From: Aliirhizobium smilacinae
Lineage (GTDB): Bacteria > Pseudomonadota > Alphaproteobacteria > Rhizobiales > Rhizobiaceae
Direction: 5' to 3'
Assembly (NCBI RefSeq): GCF_006335145.1
Contig: NZ_VDMN01000001.1
Coordinates: forward strand, 558,001 to 622,000
Length of the DNA stretch: 64,000 nt
The notes beneath the pieces were generated by a model, which saw only the letters and a list, made by a program, of their open reading frames with translations, was not told where the DNA came from and did not search any database. Below are positions 8,854 through 17,771 of this stretch, one piece after another. Both the position numbers and the translations under genes were made by a program. Each line of letters starts with the position of its first letter. Position 1 is the first letter of the stretch.

Positions 8854-10037
8854 GCGCGGACCGGTTGCCGATCGGAGCCGTCCTTGGTCTCGGTGTCACG
8901 CAGATCATCGGCTACGGCACCCTCTACTATTCGTTCTCGATTCTTGCGCCGGACATGGCGCGTGATTTCGGGCTCTCCGTCGAATGGATGTTCGGCGCGT
9001 TGTCGGTGGCGCTCCTGATCGGCGGCCTTGTATCGCCGTCGCTGGGACAATGGATTGACCAGATAGGCGCAGGTCGGGTCATGACGGTCGGGTCGCTCGT
9101 ATCGGCGATGGCGCTCGTCGCCTGCGCCCTATCGCCCAACAGGCCTTCGTTCGTTGTGTCGCTGATCGTTGTCGAGGTGGCCGCCAACTTCGTTCAGTAT
9201 GGCGCTGCCTTCGCGCTTCTTGTCCAGATAGCGGCGAATGTCGCCCAACGAAGCATAACCTACCTGACTCTGATCGCCGGCTTTGCCTCGACGATCTTCT
9301 GGCCCTTTACGACGGCACTCCATGGCTGGCTCTCATGGCAGCAGGTCTTTCTCGTATTCGCGGCGATGAATGCGCTCGTCTGCATGCCAATCCATCTTTG
9401 CCTTGCTATTTCGATGAGGCAGCCGTTGATCGCCACAGTCAGTTCGGTGGCGAAGGCGGTCGCCGGGTCGATTCCTCCGGAACGCAGACGGCTCGGCTTC
9501 GCGCTCATGGTCTTCGGTTTTTCCCTTCAAGCGCTTGTCGGTTCGGCTGTTCTTGTTCACATGGTGCCGTTGCTATCTGCGCTCGGGTTAGGCGCGGCAG
9601 CGGCGCTGGTCGGAACATTTTTCGGTCCTGCGCAGGTCGGCGGCCGTCTTGTCAATATGCTCCTCGGCCGCGACATGCCGCCACCGATGCTGGCTCTGAT
9701 CTCCGCTGGCCTTATGACCATGTCGGTCGTCGTCCTTGCCACAAGTGCGCCATCGATGATCGGAGCCATGACATTTGCCGTGTTGTTCGGATGCGGAAAC
9801 GGCCTGTTCAGTATCGTCTCAGGGACACTGCCACTCTTTCTGTTCGGTAGCGACGGATACGGACGCCTGCAAGGCAAGGTGATGGCGACACGGCTGATCG
9901 TGTCCGCTATCGCGCCGGTCGCGTTTGCGCTGGCAATGGGTAGCGTCGGCGCGGAAGTTTCATTGATGCTGATCGCCACATGCGGCGGTTTCGGTGTGGT
10001 GATGTTTTGCACTGTCATAAGCGTCGGACGACGATAG
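8850..10037 (+). CDS. MFS transporter of the ars operon (ArsK-like)
   Basis: 395 aa, twelve predicted membrane segments, beginning with [24 protein letters not shown], a start I associate with MFS proteins found in rhizobial and Agrobacterium ars operons, including the As(III)/Sb(III) exporter ArsK. Its ATG overlaps the arsH stop (ATGA), so it is the last gene of the operon. The ArsK assignment rests on context and remembered similarity, so the gene symbol is left blank. With aqpS it would give two As(III) exit routes. Confidence 0.8.
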   Translation: MSADRLPIGAVLGLGVTQIIGYGTLYYSFSILAPDMARDFGLSVEWMFGALSVALLIGGLVSPSLGQWIDQIGAGRVMTVGSLVSAMALVACALSPNRPSFVVSLIVVEVAANFVQYGAAFALLVQIAANVAQRSITYLTLIAGFASTIFWPFTTALHGWLSWQQVFLVFAAMNALVCMPIHLCLAISMRQPLIATVSSVAKAVAGSIPPERRRLGFALMVFGFSLQALVGSAVLVHMVPLLSALGLGAAAALVGTFFGPAQVGGRLVNMLLGRDMPPPMLALISAGLMTMSVVVLATSAPSMIGAMTFAVLFGCGNGLFSIVSGTLPLFLFGSDGYGRLQGKVMATRLIVSAIAPVAFALAMGSVGAEVSLMLIATCGGFGVVMFCTVISVGRR

Positions 10038-10143
10038 AGAAGGCAGACACGGCGGTGAAGGTTCATCGCACACGCCGAAAGCGACTTACAGCGTAGCTGT
10101 GAACGCGGCCCGCGCGCAATGGTCGACGATGTCAGTGCGGAGA

Positions 10144-10168
10144 GGAACCGAATCCTGTCGTCAGCGTT
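10144..10168 (+). promoter_or_regulatory. EcfG/RpoE2-type general stress promoter
   Basis: GGAAC (10144-10148), exactly 16 bases, then CGTT (10165-10168), matching the alphaproteobacterial EcfG consensus. The expected start site is near 10175, giving a leader of about 23 nt before the ATG at 10198 that includes an AAAAGGG ribosome site. Confidence 0.75.
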
Positions 10169-10197
10169 GTGGAGCCGCAAATCAAAAGGGTACCTGC

Positions 10198-10416
10198 ATG
10201 AAAAATCTACTTATCGCATCCGCTTTGGCCGTGGCTTCTATTCTGCCGTTCACGTCTCAATCACAGGCTGCTTCGGTTACGGTCACCACCACCGAACGGA
10301 CTGCCCCACGCCATCATGTCCGTGAACGGGACCATCGTTCGCACTGCACCGTCAAGAAAGTAAAAACCCGTCATCACGGCAAGGTTGTCATTGAAACAAC
10401 CCGCGTCTGCCGCTGA
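10198..10416 (+). CDS. Small secreted basic protein, 72 aa
   Basis: The ATG at 10198 gives a signal peptide (MKNLLIASALAVASILPF, cleavage likely after SQSQA) and a mature part of about 49 residues rich in His, Arg and Lys, with two cysteines (HCTVKK and RVCR at the end) that could form one disulphide in the periplasm. A longer frame from 10099 has no signal peptide at its start. It has its own EcfG-type promoter and a strong terminator, so it is a monocistronic stress gene. Function unknown; the basic, His-rich character would fit envelope or metal association. Confidence 0.8.
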   Translation: MKNLLIASALAVASILPFTSQSQAASVTVTTTERTAPRHHVRERDHRSHCTVKKVKTRHHGKVVIETTRVCR

Positions 10417-10425
10417 TAGAAGAAA

Positions 10426-10455
10426 GGCGGCAAGAGACTGCCGCCTTTTATTTTT
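10426..10455 (+). terminator. Rho-independent terminator
   Basis: GGCGGCA (10426-10432) pairs with TGCCGCC (10439-10445) across a 6-nt loop and is followed by TTTTATTTTT. It starts 9 bp after the stop of the small secreted protein. Confidence 0.85.
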
Positions 10456-11003
10456 ATGCAAACATCGCCCGGGGCGTCAAATTGATGCCAGGGCGGAGGA
10501 TGCGGAAATGGCGAATTCGAAATCGCTCAATCCAGCATTTCCGCACAGCTAGACATGCCCTAGGTTCGAGAGCGAAAGGCATGCAGCCTGGAGCAATCGA
10601 CCGCGCAAGGATGCGAATGCCTTTCCCCGAATGCCTTCCCCCGAACTTCGGGCCAGTGGGGGCGTATGCTGGATTGCATGTCAGGCCCGGGTGCTCCGGA
10701 GGCAGAGAAACCGTTGTATTCTAGGCATCGACGTTTTCGGATATTGGCATAATGGCGGATGATCAATCGCAACTCTGAGCGCGCCATCCTCGTGTCTTTG
10801 TCCGTCGGACAACCATCCATTCAAGTATGCTCTTGCGGACAAGCCCCCTACCCGCCCTATGTGGCCCGAACGGTTGCGCATTTCAGCACTCAACGATGAT
10901 CTGTGTGCAGCGCTGGAATTCGGGGCTACCGAACGAGCCGCCCCTCAAAGGGGGACACGGCTGCACCAAGCGACTTAAATACCCCTCTTAAAATTCGCCA
11001 AAT
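10456..11003. other. Intergenic region without a supported gene
   Basis: Open frames on both strands here are short, have no ribosome sites and do not read like proteins. A GCTACCGAAC decamer at 10925-10934 equals part of the MarR operator at 11187-11229, which may be chance. Confidence 0.4.
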
Positions 11004-11177
11004 TTATTCGCCGACACGCAGTTGCTCGTCGGTAGGAGCTTGCGCTTCATCTTTCATAGAGTGTGCATAGATGATGGCCTGGTCGTCCATTTTCGGCCCA
11101 AACCGTTCATTCGACGATAGCATTTTCAGGCTTGCCAGCCTTTCTGTATCGACGGTGTTGCGATTGAAAAAATTCAC
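11004..11177 (-). CDS. Hypothetical small protein, 57 aa, divergent from marR
   Basis: A minus-strand frame starting with GTG at 11177 reads like a genuine hydrophilic protein (NRNTVDTERLASLKMLSS, then KMDDQAIIYAHSMKDEAQ) and ends in TAA at 11004. There is a stop just upstream of the GTG, so this is the only possible start, and no clear ribosome site is visible. Its 5' end lies 10 bp from the MarR operator, so it would be controlled by the same repressor. I recognise no family. It could also be the 3' remnant of a longer gene. Confidence 0.45.
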   Translation of the reverse strand: MNFFNRNTVDTERLASLKMLSSNERFGPKMDDQAIIYAHSMKDEAQAPTDEQLRVGE

Positions 11178-11180
11178 CGC

Positions 11181-11229
11181 TTGACATATAGTTCGCTACC
11201 GAACATATTTGGTTCGGTAGCGAACTATA
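11181..11229 (+). promoter_or_regulatory. marR promoter with double MarR operator
   Basis: TTGACA (11181-11186) and CATATT (11204-11209) with a 17-bp spacer form a plausible promoter. Overlaying it is a perfect 18-bp inverted repeat (11187-11204 and 11212-11229, 7-bp spacer). Each arm is itself a dyad, GTTCGCTACCGAAC (11191-11204) and GTTCGGTAGCGAAC (11212-11225), so two repressor dimers could bind side by side. The ATG of marR is 11 bp downstream. Confidence 0.8.
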
Positions 11230-11239
11230 TAGGGGCTAC

Positions 11240-11689
11240 ATGAGCGATAACCATAACTCTGCGGGAGCTTGGGCAAAAAAATATCATTTGGCCAGCCGGA
11301 CTATGATCGAGCGCATCCTGCGCCCGTATGATCTCGGCTCGACCCAATGGTACGTTCTTTATCAGCTGGCACATCAGGGACCGACGCCGCAACGGGACTT
11401 CCTCGCTCTGCTGCAGATCGAGAAGCCGACGTTGAGCGATGTGGTCAGCGCTCTTGTACGGAAGGGATTTGTCGAGCAAACGCCTGACCCTAAGGATCAG
11501 CGCCAGCGCATTCTTGCACTGACCGAAACAGGGCGAGGCTTGTGGGAGACATTGCCCGATCCGATTGCCCTCATTCTATCCATCGCATTCGATGGCGTCG
11601 ACAGCGATACGCTCGATCTCGTCGCCACCGTGCTCCGGAACGCTACCGAACGCCTCAACAACTATGCTCCGGAAGGAAATGAAACATGA
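11240..11689 (+). CDS. MarR-family transcriptional regulator
   Basis: 149 aa with the MarR winged helix-turn-helix at about residues 40-105 (LLQIEKPTLSDVVSALVRKGFVEQTPDPKDQRQRILALTE spans recognition helix and wing, with the D-x-R-x-R-x-L-x-L-T wing motif). Flanking helices form the dimer interface. The strong double palindrome immediately upstream implies autorepression. Its stop overlaps the start of the NAD-dependent epimerase gene as ATGA, so the repressor and the enzyme form one operon; the inducing ligand is probably a small aromatic or reactive compound related to that enzyme. Confidence 0.9.
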   Translation: MSDNHNSAGAWAKKYHLASRTMIERILRPYDLGSTQWYVLYQLAHQGPTPQRDFLALLQIEKPTLSDVVSALVRKGFVEQTPDPKDQRQRILALTETGRGLWETLPDPIALILSIAFDGVDSDTLDLVATVLRNATERLNNYAPEGNET

Positions 11690-12501
11690 CTATTCTTGTC
11701 ACGGGTGGAACCGGCCTCGTCGGCACCCGGCTTCTCAAACGAATGGTGGCCGCGGGCCTTGATTGCCGAGCGATTGTGCGCGCCGGCAAGGAGCTTGCAG
11801 CCGGCGTTGCTGCGGTCGAGGCTGACCTGAACGACCCGGCCTCGCTCGAAGGGGCCGTGCAAGGCGTTTCCGCTGTTGTCCACCTTGCCGCCGTTCTTCG
11901 CACGCAAAACGAGGCGGACATCTGGAAAGCCAATGTCGATGGAACGCGGAACCTGGTCGAGGCCGTGAAATCCCATGCTCCCAATGCGCGATTCATCATG
12001 GCAAGCACGGGCCTCGTCTACAATTCCGACAGCCCCTACCCCGCCAGGGAAGATGATGCTGTTGCACCGAACATGGCTTATCCGGCGAGCAAGGTGGCAG
12101 CTGAGCAAGTTTTGCGGCAGAGCGGCCTTATCTGGTCAATCCTGCGCCTTGGCTTTGTGTATGGTGATGATGACGGCCACCTACAAATGCTTCCGAAGCT
12201 GGTCGATATGTTCAAATGGCACCCCGCCACAAAGCTGAGCCTGGTCCATCATCGTGACATCGAGACGGCGGTGAACCTGGCGCTTACAGGGGCTGCGGAT
12301 AGCCGTATCCTCAACATCGTCGACGAGGCCCCGACCTCGCTCTACGAGCTGACATCCCTCGTTGGCACGCCAATTGCGCCGTCCGCGGAACCCTTGACGA
12401 ACCCCTGGTTCGGCCAAATCGACGGTGCGCTTGCAGCGTCGCTGGGGTTTGTCGCCAAGGTCCCAACCGTCCTCCAGTCTCGCCGCGATCGATCCCTGTA
12501 A
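11686..12501 (+). CDS. NAD(P)-dependent epimerase/dehydratase family protein (extended SDR)
   Basis: 271 aa. N-terminal TGGTGLVG (residues 6-13) is the extended-SDR cofactor loop, and the catalytic Y132-x3-K136 (AYPASK) is present with a Ser/Thr in MASTGLVY. The family includes sugar epimerases, reductases and UbiE-like quinone-binding forms; the small C-terminal domain does not reveal the substrate. Second gene of the marR operon with a 4-bp overlap, and followed 10 bp later by a stem-loop that probably ends the transcript. Confidence 0.85.
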   Translation: MTILVTGGTGLVGTRLLKRMVAAGLDCRAIVRAGKELAAGVAAVEADLNDPASLEGAVQGVSAVVHLAAVLRTQNEADIWKANVDGTRNLVEAVKSHAPNARFIMASTGLVYNSDSPYPAREDDAVAPNMAYPASKVAAEQVLRQSGLIWSILRLGFVYGDDDGHLQMLPKLVDMFKWHPATKLSLVHHRDIETAVNLALTGAADSRILNIVDEAPTSLYELTSLVGTPIAPSAEPLTNPWFGQIDGALAASLGFVAKVPTVLQSRRDRSL

Positions 12502-12510
12502 GAACGGGGA

Positions 12511-12537
12511 GCCTTGGGCGCTGAAACCGCCCAAGGC
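12511..12537 (+). terminator. Stem-loop after the epimerase gene
   Basis: Perfect 10-bp stem GCCTTGGGCG / CGCCCAAGGC with a 7-nt loop (12521-12527), beginning 10 bp after the stop codon. There is no T-run, so termination efficiency is uncertain; it may protect the 3' end. Confidence 0.5.
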
Positions 12538-12939
12538 AGCCGACTGTCCGGGCGATCGCGGCACGGTGATCGGGAATTGCCGGAGAAATCACTGGATCTG
12601 ACCTTGCTCTCACATGTGATTTATTGGCGTTTAAGCGGGTACGCCGGAAATGAAGGTCAACCGGTCCGGTGGATGAGCGTGGGTGTAAATCTCGCAGGGG
12701 ATGAGAAGAAGCTCGCCACCAGCTGCAAGGTTTGCAGATCGCAGGCACCGGAAGGGGCTGGTTTTTGAGCAATCGTCAGCAAGAGCGATCTGCGCTCGAC
12801 AACCTGTTGATCGACGCTCGGACCTCGACGATCTGGGTCACGCGAGCTCTCAACGCCTATAGTGAAGGCGTTGGAGCGATGATCTTAGCTGTTTTGAAAC
12901 CGGCTATTGCCTAGTTTGGTGCAATAACGGGAGAAAAAC
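12538..12939. other. Intergenic region without a supported gene
   Basis: No frame reads like a protein and no strong promoter is visible; GGGAG at 12929-12933 serves the gene at 12940. Confidence 0.4.
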
Positions 12940-13227
12940 ATGGCCGACATTATCGCCGAGGTAAAAAGTGTCACCGCTGCAAATGGATGGTTTTTTGGAA
13001 AGAGTTATCTAAGGACCGAGCCGTTATCTGCCTATGATGCGGTGGTTGTCTTTGCGCAGGTCATCGTTTTCGACGACCAGTATCCCACCCTTGGCACCAA
13101 GCAGCGTCTGGTACCGCTCAATGCCGAGAACTATTCCAATCTCGGCGATATTGTCGGCAACACGGTGACCGACGAAGAAACCGAAATCTTCTACGTGACG
13201 CAGTTCCTGCCGCCTGAAGATGACTGA
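12940..13227 (+). CDS. Hypothetical protein, 95 aa
   Basis: Start supported by GGGAG about 7 nt upstream. The protein is acidic, with alternating strands (VVVFAQVIVFDDQYPTLG, EIFYVTQFLPPEDD) and no signal peptide or membrane segment. No recognised family. It overlaps the next gene by 8 bp, so the two products are made together and may interact. Confidence 0.7.
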   Translation: MADIIAEVKSVTAANGWFFGKSYLRTEPLSAYDAVVVFAQVIVFDDQYPTLGTKQRLVPLNAENYSNLGDIVGNTVTDEETEIFYVTQFLPPEDD

Positions 13228-14104
13228 GGTCGCCATCGGGCCAAAGTCCCGGTTCTTTGTTTCCAGTCGCTTCCCTGATGGCGTCGACAGATTGATCGAA
13301 GGGATCGAGACCGAATTCGGCGGCTCGACCATCGGCAATATTTGGCGGACCGCCGAGGTTATCGTACGCTCTGGCATCGACTGGACAGGCTGGGTCAACT
13401 ACCATGACGGCCTGCGAAGCGCCTATTTGTCGGCACTCGGTGACATGCCTGAATATCGGCACGGCACCTGGGGATCGGATAAAGAGCGCAAAGCCGATAT
13501 GTGGTCGCATAACCAACTGGCTTTTTCTCTCAAGCAAAGGCTGTACGTACCCGACGACGTCCCGATGCCGACATTTTTGGAAGGCAAGGCCGCCAAGCCT
13601 TCGGTCTTGCGCTCGATGTCCGAGTGCCGCGGTGTCTCTATGGACGTCATCCATGAGTATTTCCTCAAGTCATTCGACAGTCAGCAATTTCTGCAAGGCC
13701 ATGACGGCTACGAAGTCCAGGCCTGGCAGTCACTGATTGATGTCGGGATGATCGTCAGTGGTGACGACATTCCCGTTGCCGCAGCGATAACAGACTTATC
13801 GATGGCTGAAGCGCGTTCGGCACTCAGGGCATTATCCGAAAAACCAGAGCGGTCGCTGTCGTCGAACCTTTCCCTGATCAAGACATGCCACGCAGCAGAC
13901 GAAGGCCGGGTCCAAGATGCGCTGGCATCCGTGAGGGACTGGACCACCACCTACTACGTCTTGCCGCCACCGGCGATGACCTGGTCGGATTTCCAGAGCA
14001 TGCGGCAACAGGTGAAGGGAATGGCAGTCGCGCTTGGCGATCTTTACGTCGATGTCATCCGACGAAAATATCCTTTGGATCATATGACGCTGACCAGTCC
14101 ATAG
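13220..14104 (+). CDS. Hypothetical protein, 294 aa
   Basis: A soluble protein without signal peptide or membrane segments. It has several aromatic-rich segments (DWTGWVNYHDGLRSAYLSAL, WSHNQLAFSLKQRLYVPDD) and a helical C-terminal half. I recognise no family or catalytic motif. It starts inside the 3' end of the 95-aa gene (ATGACTGA overlap), a two-gene operon. Codon pattern looks like its neighbours. Confidence 0.7.
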   Translation: MTEVAIGPKSRFFVSSRFPDGVDRLIEGIETEFGGSTIGNIWRTAEVIVRSGIDWTGWVNYHDGLRSAYLSALGDMPEYRHGTWGSDKERKADMWSHNQLAFSLKQRLYVPDDVPMPTFLEGKAAKPSVLRSMSECRGVSMDVIHEYFLKSFDSQQFLQGHDGYEVQAWQSLIDVGMIVSGDDIPVAAAITDLSMAEARSALRALSEKPERSLSSNLSLIKTCHAADEGRVQDALASVRDWTTTYYVLPPPAMTWSDFQSMRQQVKGMAVALGDLYVDVIRRKYPLDHMTLTSP

Positions 14105-14271
14105 CGGCGACCTCGGACGGGGCGATGTTCAGGCCTAAACTGGGCTGGCTTAGCCTTGCGCCCCACGACCGGTCTGTATGAAAGTGCGGGCGTGGATCGC
14201 CGCATCAGACTTTTTACATCGGGAAACAGGCCCTGCGGCCGCCAGCCATGGATACATTCAGGGAGGATGAT

Positions 14272-15915
14272 ATGAACCATTTTATCACCGAAAAATCAAA
14301 GCTTGTCGAAGCGGCATTGCTGGGCGTTGTTGCGACTGCCAAAGGCCGAAACCTGGCGCTTCTGGACGGCTATCCCGATATCAAAGTGGTCGTTGACAGG
14401 GATGCTGACAAAGGCAGGGTGGCAGTTATTTCGGGCGGAGGATCCGGGCATGAGCCTGCCCATGCGGGTTTTGTCGGCAAGGGGCTTTTGACCGCGGCGG
14501 TGTGTGGCGAAGTGTTTGCCTCGCCGAGTGTCGATGCCGTGCTCAGTGCAATCCTTGCCGTCACGGGTTCGGCTGGATGTCTTTTGATTGTCAAAAACTA
14601 CACCGGCGACCGCCTCAACTTTGGCCTGGCTGCAGAAAAGGCGCGGGCTCTCGGTTACGCGGTCGAGACGGTGGTTGTCTCGGACGATGTCGCCATCCCC
14701 GACACGAACCAGCCGCGCGGACTGGCTGGAACACTTTTCGTCCATAAGGTCGCCGGACATCTGGCTGCCCGTGGTGCGTCTCTGGCAGAGGTTACAGCGG
14801 GTGCCCGCAAAGCGGCCTCAAGGCTTGGCACGCTTGGCCTTGCCGTCGACACCTGCACCCTCCCCGGCTCGGAGAAAACCAGTCGTATCGCCGATGGGCA
14901 TGCTGAGCTCGGACTTGGCATTCACGGCGAACCGGGTATCGAGCTGGTAGAAAATCGTCCGATTGCAGACCTTGTCGAACTCGTTGCCAGCCATCTGGCA
15001 AGACAGCTGCCGGCAGAAGGTCGTATCGCGCTGTTGATCAACAATCTCGGGGGCATGACAGAACTTGAAATGGCCTCTGTTGCCAATGCCCTGTCCTCCA
15101 CGACACTGTATCGACGGGCAGATTATCTCGTCGGCCCCAAGACGCTGATGACATCTCTCGACATGAAAGGTTTTTCGCTTACCTTTCTTGTGCTCGATAC
15201 GGACCTGGAAGACGCACTTACATCAGACGTTGAGCCTTTGGCCTGGCAGGCTGTGGTGCGTCCGTCGCAACCGGAATTTGTGCGGATCAAGTCAGGCGAT
15301 GAGGTGCGAACGTTCGCTGCGTCCGAAAATGCCACAGCAAGGCGTATCGTTACCTCTGCGACGACTGTCTTTGTCGAAAAGGAAGCCTATCTCAACGAAC
15401 TCGACAGCCGGGTCGGAGATGGTGATACCGGCTCCACATTCGCCACAGCTGCCCGCTCCATATCTGAGGAACTTGACCGACTTCCCTACAATGTCGGTTC
15501 GGACCTTCTTGCTCGTCTGAGCGACATACTTTCACGTAAGATGGGTGGATCGAGCGGAATTCTGCTCGCCATCTTCTTTGCCGCGGCCTCGGATGTTTAT
15601 GGGCGCTCAGCTGACTGGCCTGAAGCGCTGAAGGCAGGTCTCGACAAAATGAAATCCTACGGCGGGGCGGACATTGGCGATCGAACGATGATCGATGCGC
15701 TGCAGCCAGCGATTGAAAGTCTTTTGAAAGGTGGCTCGCTCAAGGATGCGGCAGGCATGGCGCGAGCGGGCGCGAATGCGACCGGCCAGATGCAATCCGC
15801 CAAGGCCGGGCGATCCGCCCACGTGGCTGCGAGAAACCTCGACGGCAATATTGATCCGGGCGCAGAAGCCGTCGCACTTCTCTTCGAACAGCTTGCGCTT
15901 GCAGATCGTCCCTGA
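14272..15915 (+). CDS. Dihydroxyacetone (glycerone) kinase, DhaK-DhaL fusion
   Basis: 547 aa, the size of the single-chain ATP-dependent enzyme. The N-terminal DhaK domain (about 1-330) shows GGGSGHEPAHAGFVGKGLL near residue 55 and the substrate-binding H218 in GLGIHGEPG, which forms a hemiaminal with dihydroxyacetone. The C-terminal DhaL domain (about 350-547) has the metal/ATP motif DSRVGDGDTGSTF and MGGSSGILLAIFF. It phosphorylates dihydroxyacetone to DHAP using ATP. Start at 14272 is set by GGGAGG 5 nt upstream; an in-frame ATG at 14248 lacks one. No dhaM or glycerol genes are adjacent, so it looks like a stand-alone detoxification or assimilation gene. Confidence 0.93.
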   Translation: MNHFITEKSKLVEAALLGVVATAKGRNLALLDGYPDIKVVVDRDADKGRVAVISGGGSGHEPAHAGFVGKGLLTAAVCGEVFASPSVDAVLSAILAVTGSAGCLLIVKNYTGDRLNFGLAAEKARALGYAVETVVVSDDVAIPDTNQPRGLAGTLFVHKVAGHLAARGASLAEVTAGARKAASRLGTLGLAVDTCTLPGSEKTSRIADGHAELGLGIHGEPGIELVENRPIADLVELVASHLARQLPAEGRIALLINNLGGMTELEMASVANALSSTTLYRRADYLVGPKTLMTSLDMKGFSLTFLVLDTDLEDALTSDVEPLAWQAVVRPSQPEFVRIKSGDEVRTFAASENATARRIVTSATTVFVEKEAYLNELDSRVGDGDTGSTFATAARSISEELDRLPYNVGSDLLARLSDILSRKMGGSSGILLAIFFAAASDVYGRSADWPEALKAGLDKMKSYGGADIGDRTMIDALQPAIESLLKGGSLKDAAGMARAGANATGQMQSAKAGRSAHVAARNLDGNIDPGAEAVALLFEQLALADRP

Positions 15916-16127
15916 CAGACGATCTTGAAATTTTGCTCGCCGGCCTTGTGACCTGAGGCCACCACCAGAGAACGATGTCGCATGCAAACGGCGATGTCTA
16001 CTTGTGGTGCGTTCCAGAGGAGGTGTGGCGGCTGCGAGTGCTAAAAAAACGGCCAGCGCTCTGACCGGTGCGGCAGAGCGTCCCCGCGCCGGAAGGAAGC
16101 GCATGACGCACCAATGTTTCTGACCGA

Positions 16128-16433
16128 TTAAATTCCCGACCCGCCAAGTTCGCCATCGTCTTCCCCCTCCCAGGCGGAAGGCATCGTCATGCGATCGAAA
16201 TCAGCGGCCGGCATAGGCATCCAGCACTTCAGTTCCGGCTCGGCATATTGGATAATCAAACCCGGCGTCGAGTCCGACGAGCGCCACCCTCCCTCTCCGT
16301 ACTGATCCGCCTTCGACCAGTAGGCGAGATCAACCGCTCCCGGGCCCTGTTCGGACGAACGGATCGTAACCAGGATACGGCTTCCGTCTCGCGGGGCGGT
16401 TTGCATGTCCCTCCAGCGAACTGTTTCTCCCAT
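16128..16433 (-). CDS. Hypothetical protein with W-x-D-M-x-T-A-P-x-D-G motif, 101 aa
   Basis: The frame is open far upstream, but AAGGAGG lies 5 nt before the ATG at 16433, fixing the start. The N-terminal RWRDMQTAPRDGSRILVTI is a motif seen in many short rhizobial and phage-associated proteins of unknown role, followed by a strand-rich middle (AYWSKADQYGEGGWRSS) and a CWMPMP segment. The protein is acidic at its end. It is a small soluble domain; function not known. Neighbouring genes offer no functional clue. Confidence 0.75.
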   Translation of the reverse strand: MGETVRWRDMQTAPRDGSRILVTIRSSEQGPGAVDLAYWSKADQYGEGGWRSSDSTPGLIIQYAEPELKCWMPMPAADFDRMTMPSAWEGEDDGELGGSGI

Positions 16434-16787
16434 TTTCGCCTCCTTCATACCAGACGGGGGAATGTCGCCGCCTTCCGACAGATTGAACGATCTACCAGTC
16501 GCATGACAAGGGGTTAACTCAGCCGCCTCGTCGGAGACGTATTGGCCTCCCGGTCGCCGAGAAACATTTGCAAGGGTGGCTGCTGCCAAGTGGAGTGCGA
16601 AGCCGGATGATCTCGATGAAGCGGAACAACATCCGGATGAGGCGCTAACAGAGGATGCACCACCTTCCACGCTCGCGCTCAGCGAACCGAAAAAAGCCGT
16701 GGTTGTCATGAGCGGCGAGCGCCGTCGAGCGATAGTCTTCACCTCAACGGCGGCACCCTTAACCGCCCACGCGCTCGCCGGTTCTAC

Positions 16788-17441
16788 CTACGACGTTCTT
16801 GGAAACAGCGGCGTGACATTGGCGCTTCCCGGCTTGTTTCTAACAGCTTCCGTTTTACGTGCCGTAGCGCTCTCTACGTCACGAAGGATCCGCGACAGTC
16901 CTTCCGCCTGCCGATAGAAGTCCGGTTTGTCCGGCATGGTAAGGTCAAACTCGTCGCTGACGCGCGCGATCAGATCCATCGCACGGGCTGCGAGGCGCGC
17001 ATACCCTTCGACCCTGCGTTCGAAGAAGCCATCATGGTCGATTTTCGACAAGTCGAGGCTCTCCAGAGCGTTCTCCAGGTTCGCGACCCGGTTGGAGAAC
17101 CACATAATCTCCTCACCAGTATCTGCGCCGAGCAACTGCCAGTTTGCGTCTTTGGGGAGGGAAAGGACCGGTTCAGGAAGGTGGAAGGCAAACTCGACCT
17201 GATCTGCAGGATTAAACTCCGGTCTGTCATGAACGGCCGCGTAGCAGGCTCCCACATAGTCATCGAGTGCCAGAACCGTCAGCATGGCAAGGCTGCGGGC
17301 GTCCTTTTGCTTGTGACCAGGGTTCAAAAATTTCACCAAATTGCCCGCTTTATGACTGGTCACACCGAGGGCGAAGCTTCCTGCGCCTATCAATGCGCCC
17401 AATGTCATGATGCCTTGTGTGGTGCTGAAAAAGTCCGTCAC
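16788..17441 (-). CDS. Hypothetical protein with one N-terminal membrane segment
   Basis: A GTG at 17441 is preferred as start: GAGG lies 6 nt upstream and the product begins MTDFFSTTQGIM. The frame stays open to 17555 without a better ribosome site. Residues about 9-27 (QGIMTLGALIGAGSFALGV) form one probable membrane helix; the remaining 190 residues are helical and charged, with a Pro/Lys-rich tail. The amphipathic segment NRVANLENALESLDL suggests a coiled coil. No family recognised; likely an inner-membrane-anchored cytoplasmic protein. Confidence 0.65.
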   Translation of the reverse strand: MTDFFSTTQGIMTLGALIGAGSFALGVTSHKAGNLVKFLNPGHKQKDARSLAMLTVLALDDYVGACYAAVHDRPEFNPADQVEFAFHLPEPVLSLPKDANWQLLGADTGEEIMWFSNRVANLENALESLDLSKIDHDGFFERRVEGYARLAARAMDLIARVSDEFDLTMPDKPDFYRQAEGLSRILRDVESATARKTEAVRNKPGSANVTPLFPRTS

Positions 17442-17771
17442 TGGATACCTCGTTGGGTAAAGCAAACTGCGGAATTGGCTGTTCATCGGACTGGCGACCG
17501 GAATCACCTGTCCAGCAGCAGAGTGAACCGGAAATCGTGAAAGACAAACCTCCACAGTTACCGGTCAACAAAATCCACAGCTTGAGAAAGATAGTTGTCA
17601 CAAATAGATGTGATCTTCAGGGGGCGGGTTCAAGTGCGGATAGTGTTGCGACAGAACCGCTGGGTGCCAACGCGTCCTGGAGACAGACAGCTCCAGCTTC
17701 GCGTCAGATATTGAGCGACGCAACGAGATTCATTCCTAAGCGTTGTTGCCCTGGCAAAATCAGAGGTAACA

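Noticed and set aside
10925..10934. GCTACCGAAC decamer as a third MarR site
   Set aside because: Only half of a dyad and more than 250 bp from the operator; another partial copy lies inside the marR coding end, consistent with chance.
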